In this document: positions 54,725 to 62,844 of the stretch, one piece after another
How the letters are laid out: each line of letters opens with the position of its first letter
How positions within the stretch are numbered: the stretch's first letter is position 1
Assembly: GCF_002979865.1 (NCBI RefSeq)
Contig: NZ_PCPZ01000001.1
Location: 62,001 to 126,000 of the forward strand
From: Arthrobacter sp. MYb214
Lineage (GTDB): Bacteria > Actinomycetota > Actinomycetes > Actinomycetales > Micrococcaceae
Direction: 5' to 3'
DNA: 64,000 nucleotides
The notes under the pieces: generated by a model
Seen by the model: the letters and a program-made list of their open reading frames with translations, nothing else
Told to the model about the DNA's origin: nothing
Database searches by the model: none
Program-made: the position numbers and the translations under genes

Positions 54725-56017
54725 ATGGATCTGAGTGATTTCCTCTTCGTGCTGCGAACCCGCATGTGGTGGATCGCGGCCAGCACCCTTGCCGGGATAC
54801 TCGCCTCCATCGCCATCACCCTGGGGATGACCCCGGTCTACACCGCGAAGTCGACCTTGTTCGTCAGCGTCAATTCCAGCCAGGACACGGCCTATGCCCG
54901 TGGCCAGTTCGCGCTGCAGCGAGTGGGGTCCTACCCGCAGCTGGTCAATGATCCGCAGCTGATCAACCAGGTGATCCGCGAGCTTGATCTGGATCGCAGT
55001 TTCCAGGACGTCAAATCCAATGTGAGCGCCACCAATCCGGTCGATACCGTGCTGCTGGCCGTGACGGCGAAGGCCCCGGAGGCCCAGCAGGCCGCGGACA
55101 TCGCCAATACGGCTGCCGGGTTGCTGGCGGAGTCCATCCAGAAACTGGAGAACACCGATCCCAAGAAGCTCGAAGTCAAAGCGGAGCTGTCCGTGCCGGC
55201 CGCGGCACCGCAGTACGCCACCGCGCCTCGCAAATCCGTGAATCTGGCCCTGGGCCTGGTTTCGGGAGCCAGCTTGGGATTGCTGCTGGCCCTGGCGCTG
55301 CACAAGTTGGATCCGAGGATCCTGCGCGGCCGCGACGCCGAACGGCAATTGCGCATGCGCGTGCTGGGCACCGTGGCAGCCTGGTCCAAGGACGGAGCCC
55401 GTGCCAACCCGACTGGCATCCAGGTCGGTTACCGCCAGCTGGTATCGAACCTGCTGATGGCCAATGACGGGCGCCTGCCGCAACGCATCCTGGTGCTCAG
55501 TACCCGTGCCGATGCGGTTCTCGATGGGCAGCAGCTCGCCCAGACCCTGGCGGCCATGGGCAAGCGCTCGGTGATCGTGCAGGCCGACCGTCAACTGGAG
55601 CCGCTGCGCCGCGACGAGGCAAGTGGAACGGGCCTGGCCCAAGTGCTCGCTGGCACCAGCGAGCTGCATGATGCGCTCACTCATATCGAATCGGTGCCGA
55701 TGGGCTACCTCCCTGCCGGACCGCAACCTGAAACGCTGCGCCGTTTCGATGTGTTCGCCGGATTGGACAGCTTGATCGCTTCCCTCGAAGAGGATTTCGA
55801 TGTAGTGATCTTCGTAGCCAGCATGGAGGGCCAGCCGGTGGACGCCACCGCAGTGGCCCTGCACAGCGATTGCGTGATCCTCACCGGACGTGAACGGCGA
55901 ACCACCTACCGACAGGTTGCCGATGCCCTGCAGGAGCTGAACGCTGTGCGAGTCGGAGCGACCGGGCTGGTGCTGGTGCGCAAGCCTTCGCGCTTCCGGC
56001 ACCGGCGGGGTACCTGA
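54725..56017 (+). CDS. Wzz-like chain-length determinant with degenerate kinase domain
   Basis: From ATG 54725 (GGGAGG ribosome-binding site) this is 430 residues. An N-terminal transmembrane helix (about 15-35) and a second near 195-215 bracket an extracytoplasmic Wzz-type domain. The C-terminal cytoplasmic domain has the overall layout of a BY-kinase or ParA-like fold (RILVLSTRADAVLDGQQLAQTLAAMGKRSVIVQAD, split here over residues 265-300; later DVVIFVAS), but the Walker A Gly-Lys-Ser/Thr is missing and there is no tyrosine-rich tail. It is likely a non-catalytic co-polymerase. An upstream in-frame TTG at 54632 is less likely. Confidence 0.78.
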   Translation: MDLSDFLFVLRTRMWWIAASTLAGILASIAITLGMTPVYTAKSTLFVSVNSSQDTAYARGQFALQRVGSYPQLVNDPQLINQVIRELDLDRSFQDVKSNVSATNPVDTVLLAVTAKAPEAQQAADIANTAAGLLAESIQKLENTDPKKLEVKAELSVPAAAPQYATAPRKSVNLALGLVSGASLGLLLALALHKLDPRILRGRDAERQLRMRVLGTVAAWSKDGARANPTGIQVGYRQLVSNLLMANDGRLPQRILVLSTRADAVLDGQQLAQTLAAMGKRSVIVQADRQLEPLRRDEASGTGLAQVLAGTSELHDALTHIESVPMGYLPAGPQPETLRRFDVFAGLDSLIASLEEDFDVVIFVASMEGQPVDATAVALHSDCVILTGRERRTTYRQVADALQELNAVRVGATGLVLVRKPSRFRHRRGT

Positions 56018-56019
56018 TC

Positions 56020-57312
56020 ATGCCTCCGGCCGTCAGCGCGTCCTGGACGCCGGCGGAGCAGATTCCGGTGCCACGGCGCTACCGGGTTCCGCGTCTGTGG
56101 CAGCTGAACCTGCTGTGGATCCTCATGGTCTTCAGCGTGGTTGCCTGGCGCCAGGGAACGCTGTTCACCGGCGGATTGGACCTCGTGGTCGTGCTCAAGG
56201 CGCTGTTGCAAGGCGCCGTGCTGTGCTGGGCGATCCTGCTGTGGATGTGGAGTGGTGCCCGTCAGCCGGTAGGCGTGCGCAGTATCGCGCTGCTCGCTCC
56301 GGTTCTGGCCCTGAGCGTGATCGGGGCGATGGCAGAAGGCAATGTCATGGCCTCGGCCATCATCGCGATCCGCGTGGCGATGCTGGCAGCGACGGTGCTG
56401 TTCGTCATGCGGGTTTTCCCGGCCCACCAGGTGCTGCTGGCCATGTGCGTCGGTTTGGCCGCGGTGGGCATCATCAGCGCGGGGACCGGGCTGGCGCTGG
56501 GCGGAGGCGGGCGCCTAACAGGCGGCATCCCTCCGCTGAGCCCCAATGAGATTGCCTTGCTTTCCGGCATCCCGGCACTGGTTCTTTTCCACCAATCGCT
56601 GCGCGCGCATGTGCGGTGGTGGCACGTGGGGATGCTGGTGTTGCTTAGCGCCATCCTTCTGCTCTCCGAGTCGCGCACCGCTCTCATCGCGGCTGCTTGC
56701 ACGGCAGCTGGCATGCTGCTGATGCTCCGCCGAATCCCGTTGCAGACCATCGTGGCGGCGCTGGCGGCCCTTCCGCTGGTGTTCTACCTTGCGTTCCTGA
56801 CTCCGGTTTTGCAGAATCTGATGGCTCGCGAGGACAGTGCCTCGGTGATGACGTTGAACTCCCGGACTATCAGCTGGTCGGTAGTGCTGAACCTGCCCAA
56901 TGATTCATGGCAGAGATGGATCGGTGCGGGATTGAGCCAGAAGACCATTGCTGTCGAAGGGCAGTACTGGGACGAGCAGGTTTTCGATTCTTCGTGGATT
57001 TCCTTGCTGGCGCAAACTGGAATCATCGGAACGCTGCTTGTGGCTTTCTGGGTTCTGCTGACGGTTTTCGCCGCATTGCGTTCAAGCAGGCTGCGCAGCT
57101 TGCTGTTCCCGCTGCTGGCATTCGTGATCATCCGCAGCGTGATGGAAAACGGGCTGGTAGATGCCGGTGCGCTATTCCTGATTTTCCTGGTGTTCGCCCT
57201 GATGCTGGAGCCCGCCAGCAGCCGTGCGGCCTTGGACTGGGAACACGCTGCACCCCTGCAGCGCAAGCAGCCGCCGGAGCCGCCGGATCCGCCGGTGGCG
57301 ATGGGCAACTGA
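56020..57312 (+). CDS. Wzy-like polysaccharide polymerase / O-antigen ligase family protein
   Basis: This 430-residue protein has about ten transmembrane segments. A large central loop and the family-typical block LLSESRTALIAAACTAAGML plus NSRTISWSVVL and WIGAGLSQ point to the Wzy_C/O-antigen ligase superfamily, which polymerises repeat units outside the membrane. The C-terminus is Pro-rich and cytoplasmic. It starts 2 bp after the Wzz-like stop and is last in this short operon. Confidence 0.82.
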   Translation: MPPAVSASWTPAEQIPVPRRYRVPRLWQLNLLWILMVFSVVAWRQGTLFTGGLDLVVVLKALLQGAVLCWAILLWMWSGARQPVGVRSIALLAPVLALSVIGAMAEGNVMASAIIAIRVAMLAATVLFVMRVFPAHQVLLAMCVGLAAVGIISAGTGLALGGGGRLTGGIPPLSPNEIALLSGIPALVLFHQSLRAHVRWWHVGMLVLLSAILLLSESRTALIAAACTAAGMLLMLRRIPLQTIVAALAALPLVFYLAFLTPVLQNLMAREDSASVMTLNSRTISWSVVLNLPNDSWQRWIGAGLSQKTIAVEGQYWDEQVFDSSWISLLAQTGIIGTLLVAFWVLLTVFAALRSSRLRSLLFPLLAFVIIRSVMENGLVDAGALFLIFLVFALMLEPASSRAALDWEHAAPLQRKQPPEPPDPPVAMGN

Positions 57313-57324
57313 ACCCGAATGCAC

Positions 57325-57361
57325 CGGATCCCGGCTGGGCACAATGCCGATCCGGGATCCG
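57325..57361. terminator. Probable hairpin terminator between convergent genes
   Basis: A 10-bp perfect stem (CGGATCCCGG / CCGGGATCCG) with a 17-nt loop lies between the polymerase gene (+) and the beta-helix gene (-). Confidence 0.6.
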
Positions 57362-57390
57362 TTGCTTGTACTGACAGGGTGGCCCGGAGC

Positions 57391-59988
57391 CTAGCGCGGG
57401 TAGCTGCCGATGAGCTTGGAAGCGGGGGCCTGTCCTATCAGGGAGGCAATATCGCTAGGCAATGCGGTAGCCTGGCTGTTCTTGCCCGTAACGCTGGTAG
57501 TCGGATTATTGGTACTGCTCAGCACCGTGCTGGAGGTGAGTTCAAAGGAATTCAGCTCTTGTCCGGTGGACTTGGCGAAGGCCGGCAAGGTGGTGAACAC
57601 CGCGGGGTTTCCAGCGCCTTTGGACCAGACGGAGGACCACTTCGGATTCGTGGAGTTGACGCGGTGATAGGCATTGGACGCCAGGGAGATCTTCATCTGT
57701 TCTGCCGTGTAGCTGCCCGAGTAGTCCTCGACGGCAAGAATTGCGTTGCCACCGCCGGTATTGGAGAACACGTTGTTCTTCGCGACAATGTTCTTATTGA
57801 TCCAGGTCATGGTGGTGTCAGGGAATGGCTGGCGCGGATCGTGCCCGGGGTCGGACTTGTTCGCTGCGCGGCGCGCATCCTGCACGATGTTCAGCACCCG
57901 GCTCTTGCCGCTGATGGTGTTGTTCCAGATCTTCACATCGCTGGTGTTGTTCAGTTTGAAGGCGAATCCGGAATTCTTGGTGATGCGGTTGTTGGCCACC
58001 ACTGCTTTTGCGGAGATCTCCAGCGACAGTCCGTGCCCGGTATTGGAGATCAGGTCATTATTCAGGATCTTGGAATCGTAGACGGATTCATCCAGCCATA
58101 GTCCCGGACCGTAGTTGCTGTTGAGCTTGGAATCCTTCACCGTCACGCCCCGGGTGCGTCCGATCTTCAGCCCGCCGGAGACAGGCGAAGTGTTGAACCG
58201 CTCGTGGTTATTGCCTGTGGAGGCCAGTTTGTTGACGACCAGTCCGTCAGCGTACACGGCGTTCATGCCCAGCATGCCGCTGCGCTGGATCTTCACGTTG
58301 CTCACGGTGTTCTTCACAGCGCTGACGTTCAAACCCGTGGTTGCCGTATCCTCGATGGTCAGGTTCTGCACAGTGATGCCCGGCTTCTCCGCGGTGACCG
58401 CACCCATGTCGGGCACCGAAGGAGCGAACTTGCGCACATTGATACCCGAAACGCTGGAATTGCCGCTGCGGATGCTCAGGGCCTTGACCAGCGTAGAAGC
58501 GCGCACGGACTTTCCGGTTGGGTCGGTACCGAGGTGCAGCTTGTTATTGGCGCGGTCCACATGGAAGGCACCCGGTTTGAGCTTGGCAACCGAGGATACC
58601 TGGGTCTGCTTGGTCCCGTTGATCCATACCTGGTCGGGGTGGGCTGCCATGGGATAGCTGGAATTGATGAAGCCCCATGCTTCAGCCGTATTGTCTGTGG
58701 CTCCCCGGGTGTAGGTCGGGCTGGTATCGAAATCGTAGTCCCAGCCGGATTTCACCCATCCATTGCTCGCGGCGGAGAAGCCCGTGATTGCCTTGGAACC
58801 ATCGAGCCAGACGGTCTCTCCCGGGTATTCGCGCAGCTTGAGGCTCTTGCCTGCGGGGATCACTACCGACTCATGGTAGCTGCCACCACGCACCACGATG
58901 GTCTGTCCGCTGGAGGCTTTGGAAATGGCCTTGGACAGGGTGCGCAGTGGCGCTGAGGCGGTACCGCCGGAGGCATCATTTCCGGATGCCGAAACATAAA
59001 GTGCTGTTGAAGGGATGGCGCCCAGGGTTCCCGCCTGCGGTGCCTGCTCGCCAACGCTGACCTCTTCGGAGTGGGGAACGGTTCCTTCGGCATCAGGTGC
59101 AGGTTCGGGAATTGGGGAAGGCGATGGGGCAGGTGCCGGTTCCGGGGCCTGCATCGCCGGTTCGGTAGCTGAACGCGCCACCAGATTATCAACGTGCAGA
59201 CCGGAGTTGCCGGTGGCGCTGGCCGAAAGGTAACCGCCTATGCGCAAGCTGCCTTTGGCCGAGGCCAGCGCTGTGGATGCATCTTCCGATTCCAGCTGCC
59301 ATTCGGGGGTTCCGCTGCCAGCTGCGAAGGCTCGGGCCTTGAGCGACGCGGTGCCGCTTCCGGTGACGGCGAAGTCAACATGGTACGCAGTCCCCGGGCG
59401 AGCCGCTGCGCTGATCTGCCGAGAATCGAGCACGATCTTTTTACCGCTGACGGTCCGTGAAATTTCCAGGGACAGATTGCCAGTGCTTTGCAGCCGAAGC
59501 GAAGCGGTGTATTGGCCATCTGCGGTACTTCGGGCACCTAGGTGCGCATAGGACGAACCCGTGCTGGGCAGCGAGTCGAAGGAAATATCGACGCCGGCCT
59601 GCATGTCGGCAGCGTTGATGGCGGCGGTGGCATGGCTGAGCTTGCCGGGGACCAAGGTAATTTCACCCTGGGAACCATCTACGGCGAAACGGCTTGGACT
59701 GTTGGCTAGGTAGGGGATTCCACTTGAAGCAGAGCCCCAGCCGGAGCCAACTGTGCGGTTCATGGCATCGGCGACCAATGTGGTCGAAGCGGCCACGGGC
59801 ACCGGGTTCAAGGAGGTGGCGACGATGCCGCACGCGGCGGCTAAGGCCAATGCCGCGATCAGGCGCGGCCGCTGGGAAGATTGGCCGGATGTATCCGGAC
59901 CGAGGGGCAAGAGGTTCTTGGGGGAAACGTTCTGCAAAGGATCCTCGGAGCTTAACCCGTGCTCCCCAGCAAAACAGGCCCTGCTCAT
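57391..59988 (-). CDS. Secreted parallel beta-helix protein
   Basis: Up to 865 residues from ATG 59988; a TTG at 59934 with GAGG upstream is an alternative that gives a standard signal peptide (LIAALALAAACGIVATS). After export come a jelly-roll-like domain (about 70-275) similar to the C-terminal domain of the 1821-residue protein, a Pro/Ala-rich linker, then a right-handed beta-helix (about 330-830) beginning VSASGNDASGGTASAPLRTL and IVVRGGSYHESVVIPAG. Later coils are Asn-rich (NNRITKNSGFAFKLNNTS, VKIWNNTISG), as in polysaccharide lyases, C5-epimerases and hydrolases. It may modify or release the EPS made by its neighbours (inference). Confidence 0.85.
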   Translation of the reverse strand: MSRACFAGEHGLSSEDPLQNVSPKNLLPLGPDTSGQSSQRPRLIAALALAAACGIVATSLNPVPVAASTTLVADAMNRTVGSGWGSASSGIPYLANSPSRFAVDGSQGEITLVPGKLSHATAAINAADMQAGVDISFDSLPSTGSSYAHLGARSTADGQYTASLRLQSTGNLSLEISRTVSGKKIVLDSRQISAAARPGTAYHVDFAVTGSGTASLKARAFAAGSGTPEWQLESEDASTALASAKGSLRIGGYLSASATGNSGLHVDNLVARSATEPAMQAPEPAPAPSPSPIPEPAPDAEGTVPHSEEVSVGEQAPQAGTLGAIPSTALYVSASGNDASGGTASAPLRTLSKAISKASSGQTIVVRGGSYHESVVIPAGKSLKLREYPGETVWLDGSKAITGFSAASNGWVKSGWDYDFDTSPTYTRGATDNTAEAWGFINSSYPMAAHPDQVWINGTKQTQVSSVAKLKPGAFHVDRANNKLHLGTDPTGKSVRASTLVKALSIRSGNSSVSGINVRKFAPSVPDMGAVTAEKPGITVQNLTIEDTATTGLNVSAVKNTVSNVKIQRSGMLGMNAVYADGLVVNKLASTGNNHERFNTSPVSGGLKIGRTRGVTVKDSKLNSNYGPGLWLDESVYDSKILNNDLISNTGHGLSLEISAKAVVANNRITKNSGFAFKLNNTSDVKIWNNTISGKSRVLNIVQDARRAANKSDPGHDPRQPFPDTTMTWINKNIVAKNNVFSNTGGGNAILAVEDYSGSYTAEQMKISLASNAYHRVNSTNPKWSSVWSKGAGNPAVFTTLPAFAKSTGQELNSFELTSSTVLSSTNNPTTSVTGKNSQATALPSDIASLIGQAPASKLIGSYPR

Positions 59989-60334
59989 TCAATATAGACG
60001 ATGGTTTAAGGGTCACGCGGGCCCTGCTGTAAATGGTGGCATGGAATGAACCGTTATTCAATCGTGATGTTTCTCTCTCGATCCCTGGACTTCGAGGTTG
60101 ACGAGGAAACTTCCCCAGTGGCCAGTGAGTATTCCAAGTACCCCCGAGCAAGTAATTCGCGGGTAACGCAAGTACGGGTGCACTCGTGTGCCGCAACGGC
60201 ACGACACATATGCTCGGTAGATGAGAAACGCATGCTTGCGGCATGTTCCGGAACTCGCCGGTGATTTTGGGGATCGACGCTGGTGCGGCAAGCAAGCGAA
60301 CGTTGATTCTGCTGTTTAAATTTGGGGGAACAGA
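59989..60334. promoter_or_regulatory. Divergent promoter/leader region
   Basis: These 346 bp contain no gene. They carry GAGTATTCCAAGT (60127-60139), a perfect inverted repeat GTGCCG/CGGCAC (60188-60202) and AATTTGGGGGAAC (60319-60331) ending 3 nt before the glycosyltransferase start. The first and last are shared with the leader at 38002-38331. Confidence 0.55.
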
Positions 60335-61522
60335 ATGCAACGCACCGAGCACCATGACTCGCGCGCCAAGCTGCGCATCGCCTTGATCGGCACCAGGGGA
60401 GTACCTGCACGCTATGGCGGTTTCGAGACCGCTATTGAAGAGGTAGGGCGCCGCCTGGCCGATCAAGGGCACGAGGTGACCGTATATTGCCGTGGCACTG
60501 CCAAAGACGAGCGCATGAGCGAATACCAGGGCATGAAGCTGGTGCATTTGCCTGCCATGAGGCGAAGGAGCCTCGAGACGCTGAGCCATACTGCACTGTC
60601 GGTGATCCATGCCCTCTTCAACCGGCCCGATGCGGCGATTGTCTTCAACGCGGCCAATGCCCCGCTGCTCCCGCTGCTGCGTTTGGGAAGGATTCCCGTC
60701 GCCACGCACGTGGATGGGCTGGAATGGAAACGGGCCAAGTGGGGACCTATTGGCCAGAAGTACTACCGGCTATGCGAGCGCCTCTGCGTCTGGTGGAGCA
60801 GGGAATTGATTGCCGATGCCCTGGGTATCGCCAACTACTACGCGGCGAAATTCTCGCGGGCAACGAGGCTCATCACCTATGGGGCACCGCAAATTCCCGA
60901 GGCTGCTGCAGTGAAATTGGCTGAGCTCGGCTTGGAATCCGGAAAGTTCCATCTGGTAGTGGCCCGCTTCGAGCCGGAGAACCACGTGGAGATGATTGTC
61001 CGTGGCTACAGCCAGTCGCAGGCCAGGCTCCCGCTGGTGGTCGTCGGTTCGGCGCCCTATGCCGAGCAATACACTCAGCAGGTTCATGCCGCGGCCACGG
61101 AACAAGTCCGCTTCCTAGGCGGGGTATGGGACCAGCAGCTGCTAGATGAGCTCTATGCCCATGCACTTGCCTACTGGCATGGCCATTCGGTCGGCGGTAC
61201 CAACCCATCATTGCTCAGGGCGTTGGGTGCCGGTACGGCGATCAACGCCTATGACGTGAACTTCAACCGCGAAGTGGCCCAGGCAGCCGGCGAATACTTC
61301 AATGACCCGCAATCCGCGTCCAGGCTCTTCGACCGCACCGAATCAAAGGACGATGCCGTTCGCCAACGCGCCCAGCTCGCACGAAAGCGCGCTAGCGACT
61401 ATGACTGGGACGATGTTGCCCGGGCCTACGAAAAGCTGTGCTTGGATTTGGCCGGTGCCGGAGAGCCTTCGGTGGAATTCGACGCAGAACCGTCTGCGGA
61501 AATTGGCCGCCGCCGCGCCTGA
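60335..61522 (+). CDS. Glycosyltransferase with DUF1972 domain (probable rhamnosyltransferase)
   Basis: This 395-residue GT-B enzyme has the DUF1972 signature at its N-terminus (IALIGTRGVPARYGGFETAI, about residues 15-34), followed by a glycosyltransferase family 4-like C-terminal half (HLVVARFEPENHVEMIV and HGHSVGGTNPSLLRALGAG). Characterised members such as pneumococcal Cps2T transfer rhamnose, which agrees with the rml genes in this island. It is probably cytoplasmic, acting on the lipid-linked acceptor. Confidence 0.88.
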   Translation: MQRTEHHDSRAKLRIALIGTRGVPARYGGFETAIEEVGRRLADQGHEVTVYCRGTAKDERMSEYQGMKLVHLPAMRRRSLETLSHTALSVIHALFNRPDAAIVFNAANAPLLPLLRLGRIPVATHVDGLEWKRAKWGPIGQKYYRLCERLCVWWSRELIADALGIANYYAAKFSRATRLITYGAPQIPEAAAVKLAELGLESGKFHLVVARFEPENHVEMIVRGYSQSQARLPLVVVGSAPYAEQYTQQVHAAATEQVRFLGGVWDQQLLDELYAHALAYWHGHSVGGTNPSLLRALGAGTAINAYDVNFNREVAQAAGEYFNDPQSASRLFDRTESKDDAVRQRAQLARKRASDYDWDDVARAYEKLCLDLAGAGEPSVEFDAEPSAEIGRRRA

Positions 61523-61631
61523 GGCTGGCACGAGAATTCTGGGAAACAGTAAAGCGTCCAGGCCATGGGGATGGCCCGGATGCTATGGGGAATCGAATCA
61601 GCAACTGGTTCATGAGAAATTGGGGAAAATA

Positions 61632-62072
61632 ATGATCACTGGGTACGCCGCAGGTGCTTTCGACCTGTTCCACGTCGGGCACCTGAATATTCTCAGGCAA
61701 GCCAAGTCCAGATGCGACTACCTGATTGCCGGTGTGGTCAGTGATGAAAGGCTGCTCCAAACCAAGGGGAAACGGCCGGTGATACCCGAAAGCGAACGAC
61801 TGGATATCGTCTCCTCGATAGGCTTCGTGGATGAGGCGGTTCTCGATTTTCATCCGAACCGATTACTGACGTGGGAGGATGTCAGATTCGATGTGTTCTT
61901 CAAGGGAGATGACTGGAAGGGCACCCGCGAAGGAAAAGGACTAGAAGAGCTCTTTGCAACCGTCGGGGTGAGAGTCGAGTACTTCCCCTACACCGTGCAT
62001 ACTTCCAGCACCAAGCTCAGAGTGGCCTTAGGGCAACTAAGTTCGCCATCTATCCAGGTCCAGCGGGCCTGA
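61632..62072 (+). CDS. Cytidylyltransferase-like protein (glycerol-3-phosphate cytidylyltransferase type)
   Basis: This 146-residue protein has the nucleotidyltransferase HxGH motif in AFDLFHVGHLNILRQAK (about residues 9-25) and a C-terminal HTSSTKLR, equivalent to the RTxGIST-type motif. Its length matches TagD. It likely makes CDP-glycerol or a similar CDP-alcohol, a potential substrate for the CDP-alcohol phosphotransferase at 53905. The start is preceded by TTGGGGAAAAT. It lies between the glycosyltransferase and lipoprotein genes. Confidence 0.87.
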   Translation: MITGYAAGAFDLFHVGHLNILRQAKSRCDYLIAGVVSDERLLQTKGKRPVIPESERLDIVSSIGFVDEAVLDFHPNRLLTWEDVRFDVFFKGDDWKGTREGKGLEELFATVGVRVEYFPYTVHTSSTKLRVALGQLSSPSIQVQRA

Positions 62073-62091
62073 GCGCAGAACCAGACAGATC

Positions 62092-62844
62092 ATGCAACGC
62101 GCACAAGCAGCAGAACCTCCGGCCTGCGGCCATGTCCCAGCCAAGATGCGCATCGTTCCGATGCTGCTCTTGCTGGGAATCGCCCTGGTTTCCTGCACGG
62201 TAGAACCCCAGACTTCGCCGCAAGCGGCCATGCCTGGGGAACCAGCCGAAACTACATTGGCGACTATCGATCAGCAGCTGCACGAATCAGCCTTGGCGGC
62301 GCCCTCCACCAAGGCGGGCAAGGCCGCTGAAAAATCCGAGGATTCAGCTTCTCCTGCCGAGAAAGCAGAGAAGTCCACATGGAAAAAGGACAAGGATGCG
62401 CAGAAAGTGGCGCCGGATGCCCAAGCGGCTGGCAAGCCGCCTGCCACAGCCAAGGCAGTGGACCTTGCTGAAGAAGTCCAGGCGGGCCCGCATGCGCAGA
62501 TGCGGATCAAGCGCATCGAGCAAACCCAGTCCGAAGCAGAAGGCATCGGGCAAATCGCAGGGGCCGCGACACTGGTTGAAATCGAGTTATCCAACGACGG
62601 AGTCACCACGCTGGACTTGGGCAAGACCCAAGTGCGCTTGTTCTACGGCGACGGCAGGGAACCGGCGGCCGTGCTCACCGACACACGCAGCACCGTACTT
62701 CCTCCACAACTGGCGGCAGGCAAGCAGGCTACTGCCACCTATCTCTTCAGCGCCCAAACAGAATCAGCGTCTGACGTGACCCTAGAATTCGAAACCGGCG
62801 CAACCAAGAAAATCCAACAGCTCGCAGGTGAGGTATCGCCATGA
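62092..62844 (+). CDS. Lipoprotein resembling the one at 45931
   Basis: This 250-residue protein has lipobox LVSC, a long Ala/Lys/Glu-rich linker (about 45-135, possibly wall-spanning) and a C-terminal beta-sandwich-like domain (MRIKRIEQTQS, TLVEIELSNDGVTTLDLGKT, KQATATYLFSAQT) of the DUF4352 kind. The start may be 62092 or 62146 (MRIVPML); neither has a strong ribosome-binding site. Its stop overlaps the downstream propeller gene (ATGA). Confidence 0.72.
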   Translation: MQRAQAAEPPACGHVPAKMRIVPMLLLLGIALVSCTVEPQTSPQAAMPGEPAETTLATIDQQLHESALAAPSTKAGKAAEKSEDSASPAEKAEKSTWKKDKDAQKVAPDAQAAGKPPATAKAVDLAEEVQAGPHAQMRIKRIEQTQSEAEGIGQIAGAATLVEIELSNDGVTTLDLGKTQVRLFYGDGREPAAVLTDTRSTVLPPQLAAGKQATATYLFSAQTESASDVTLEFETGATKKIQQLAGEVSP

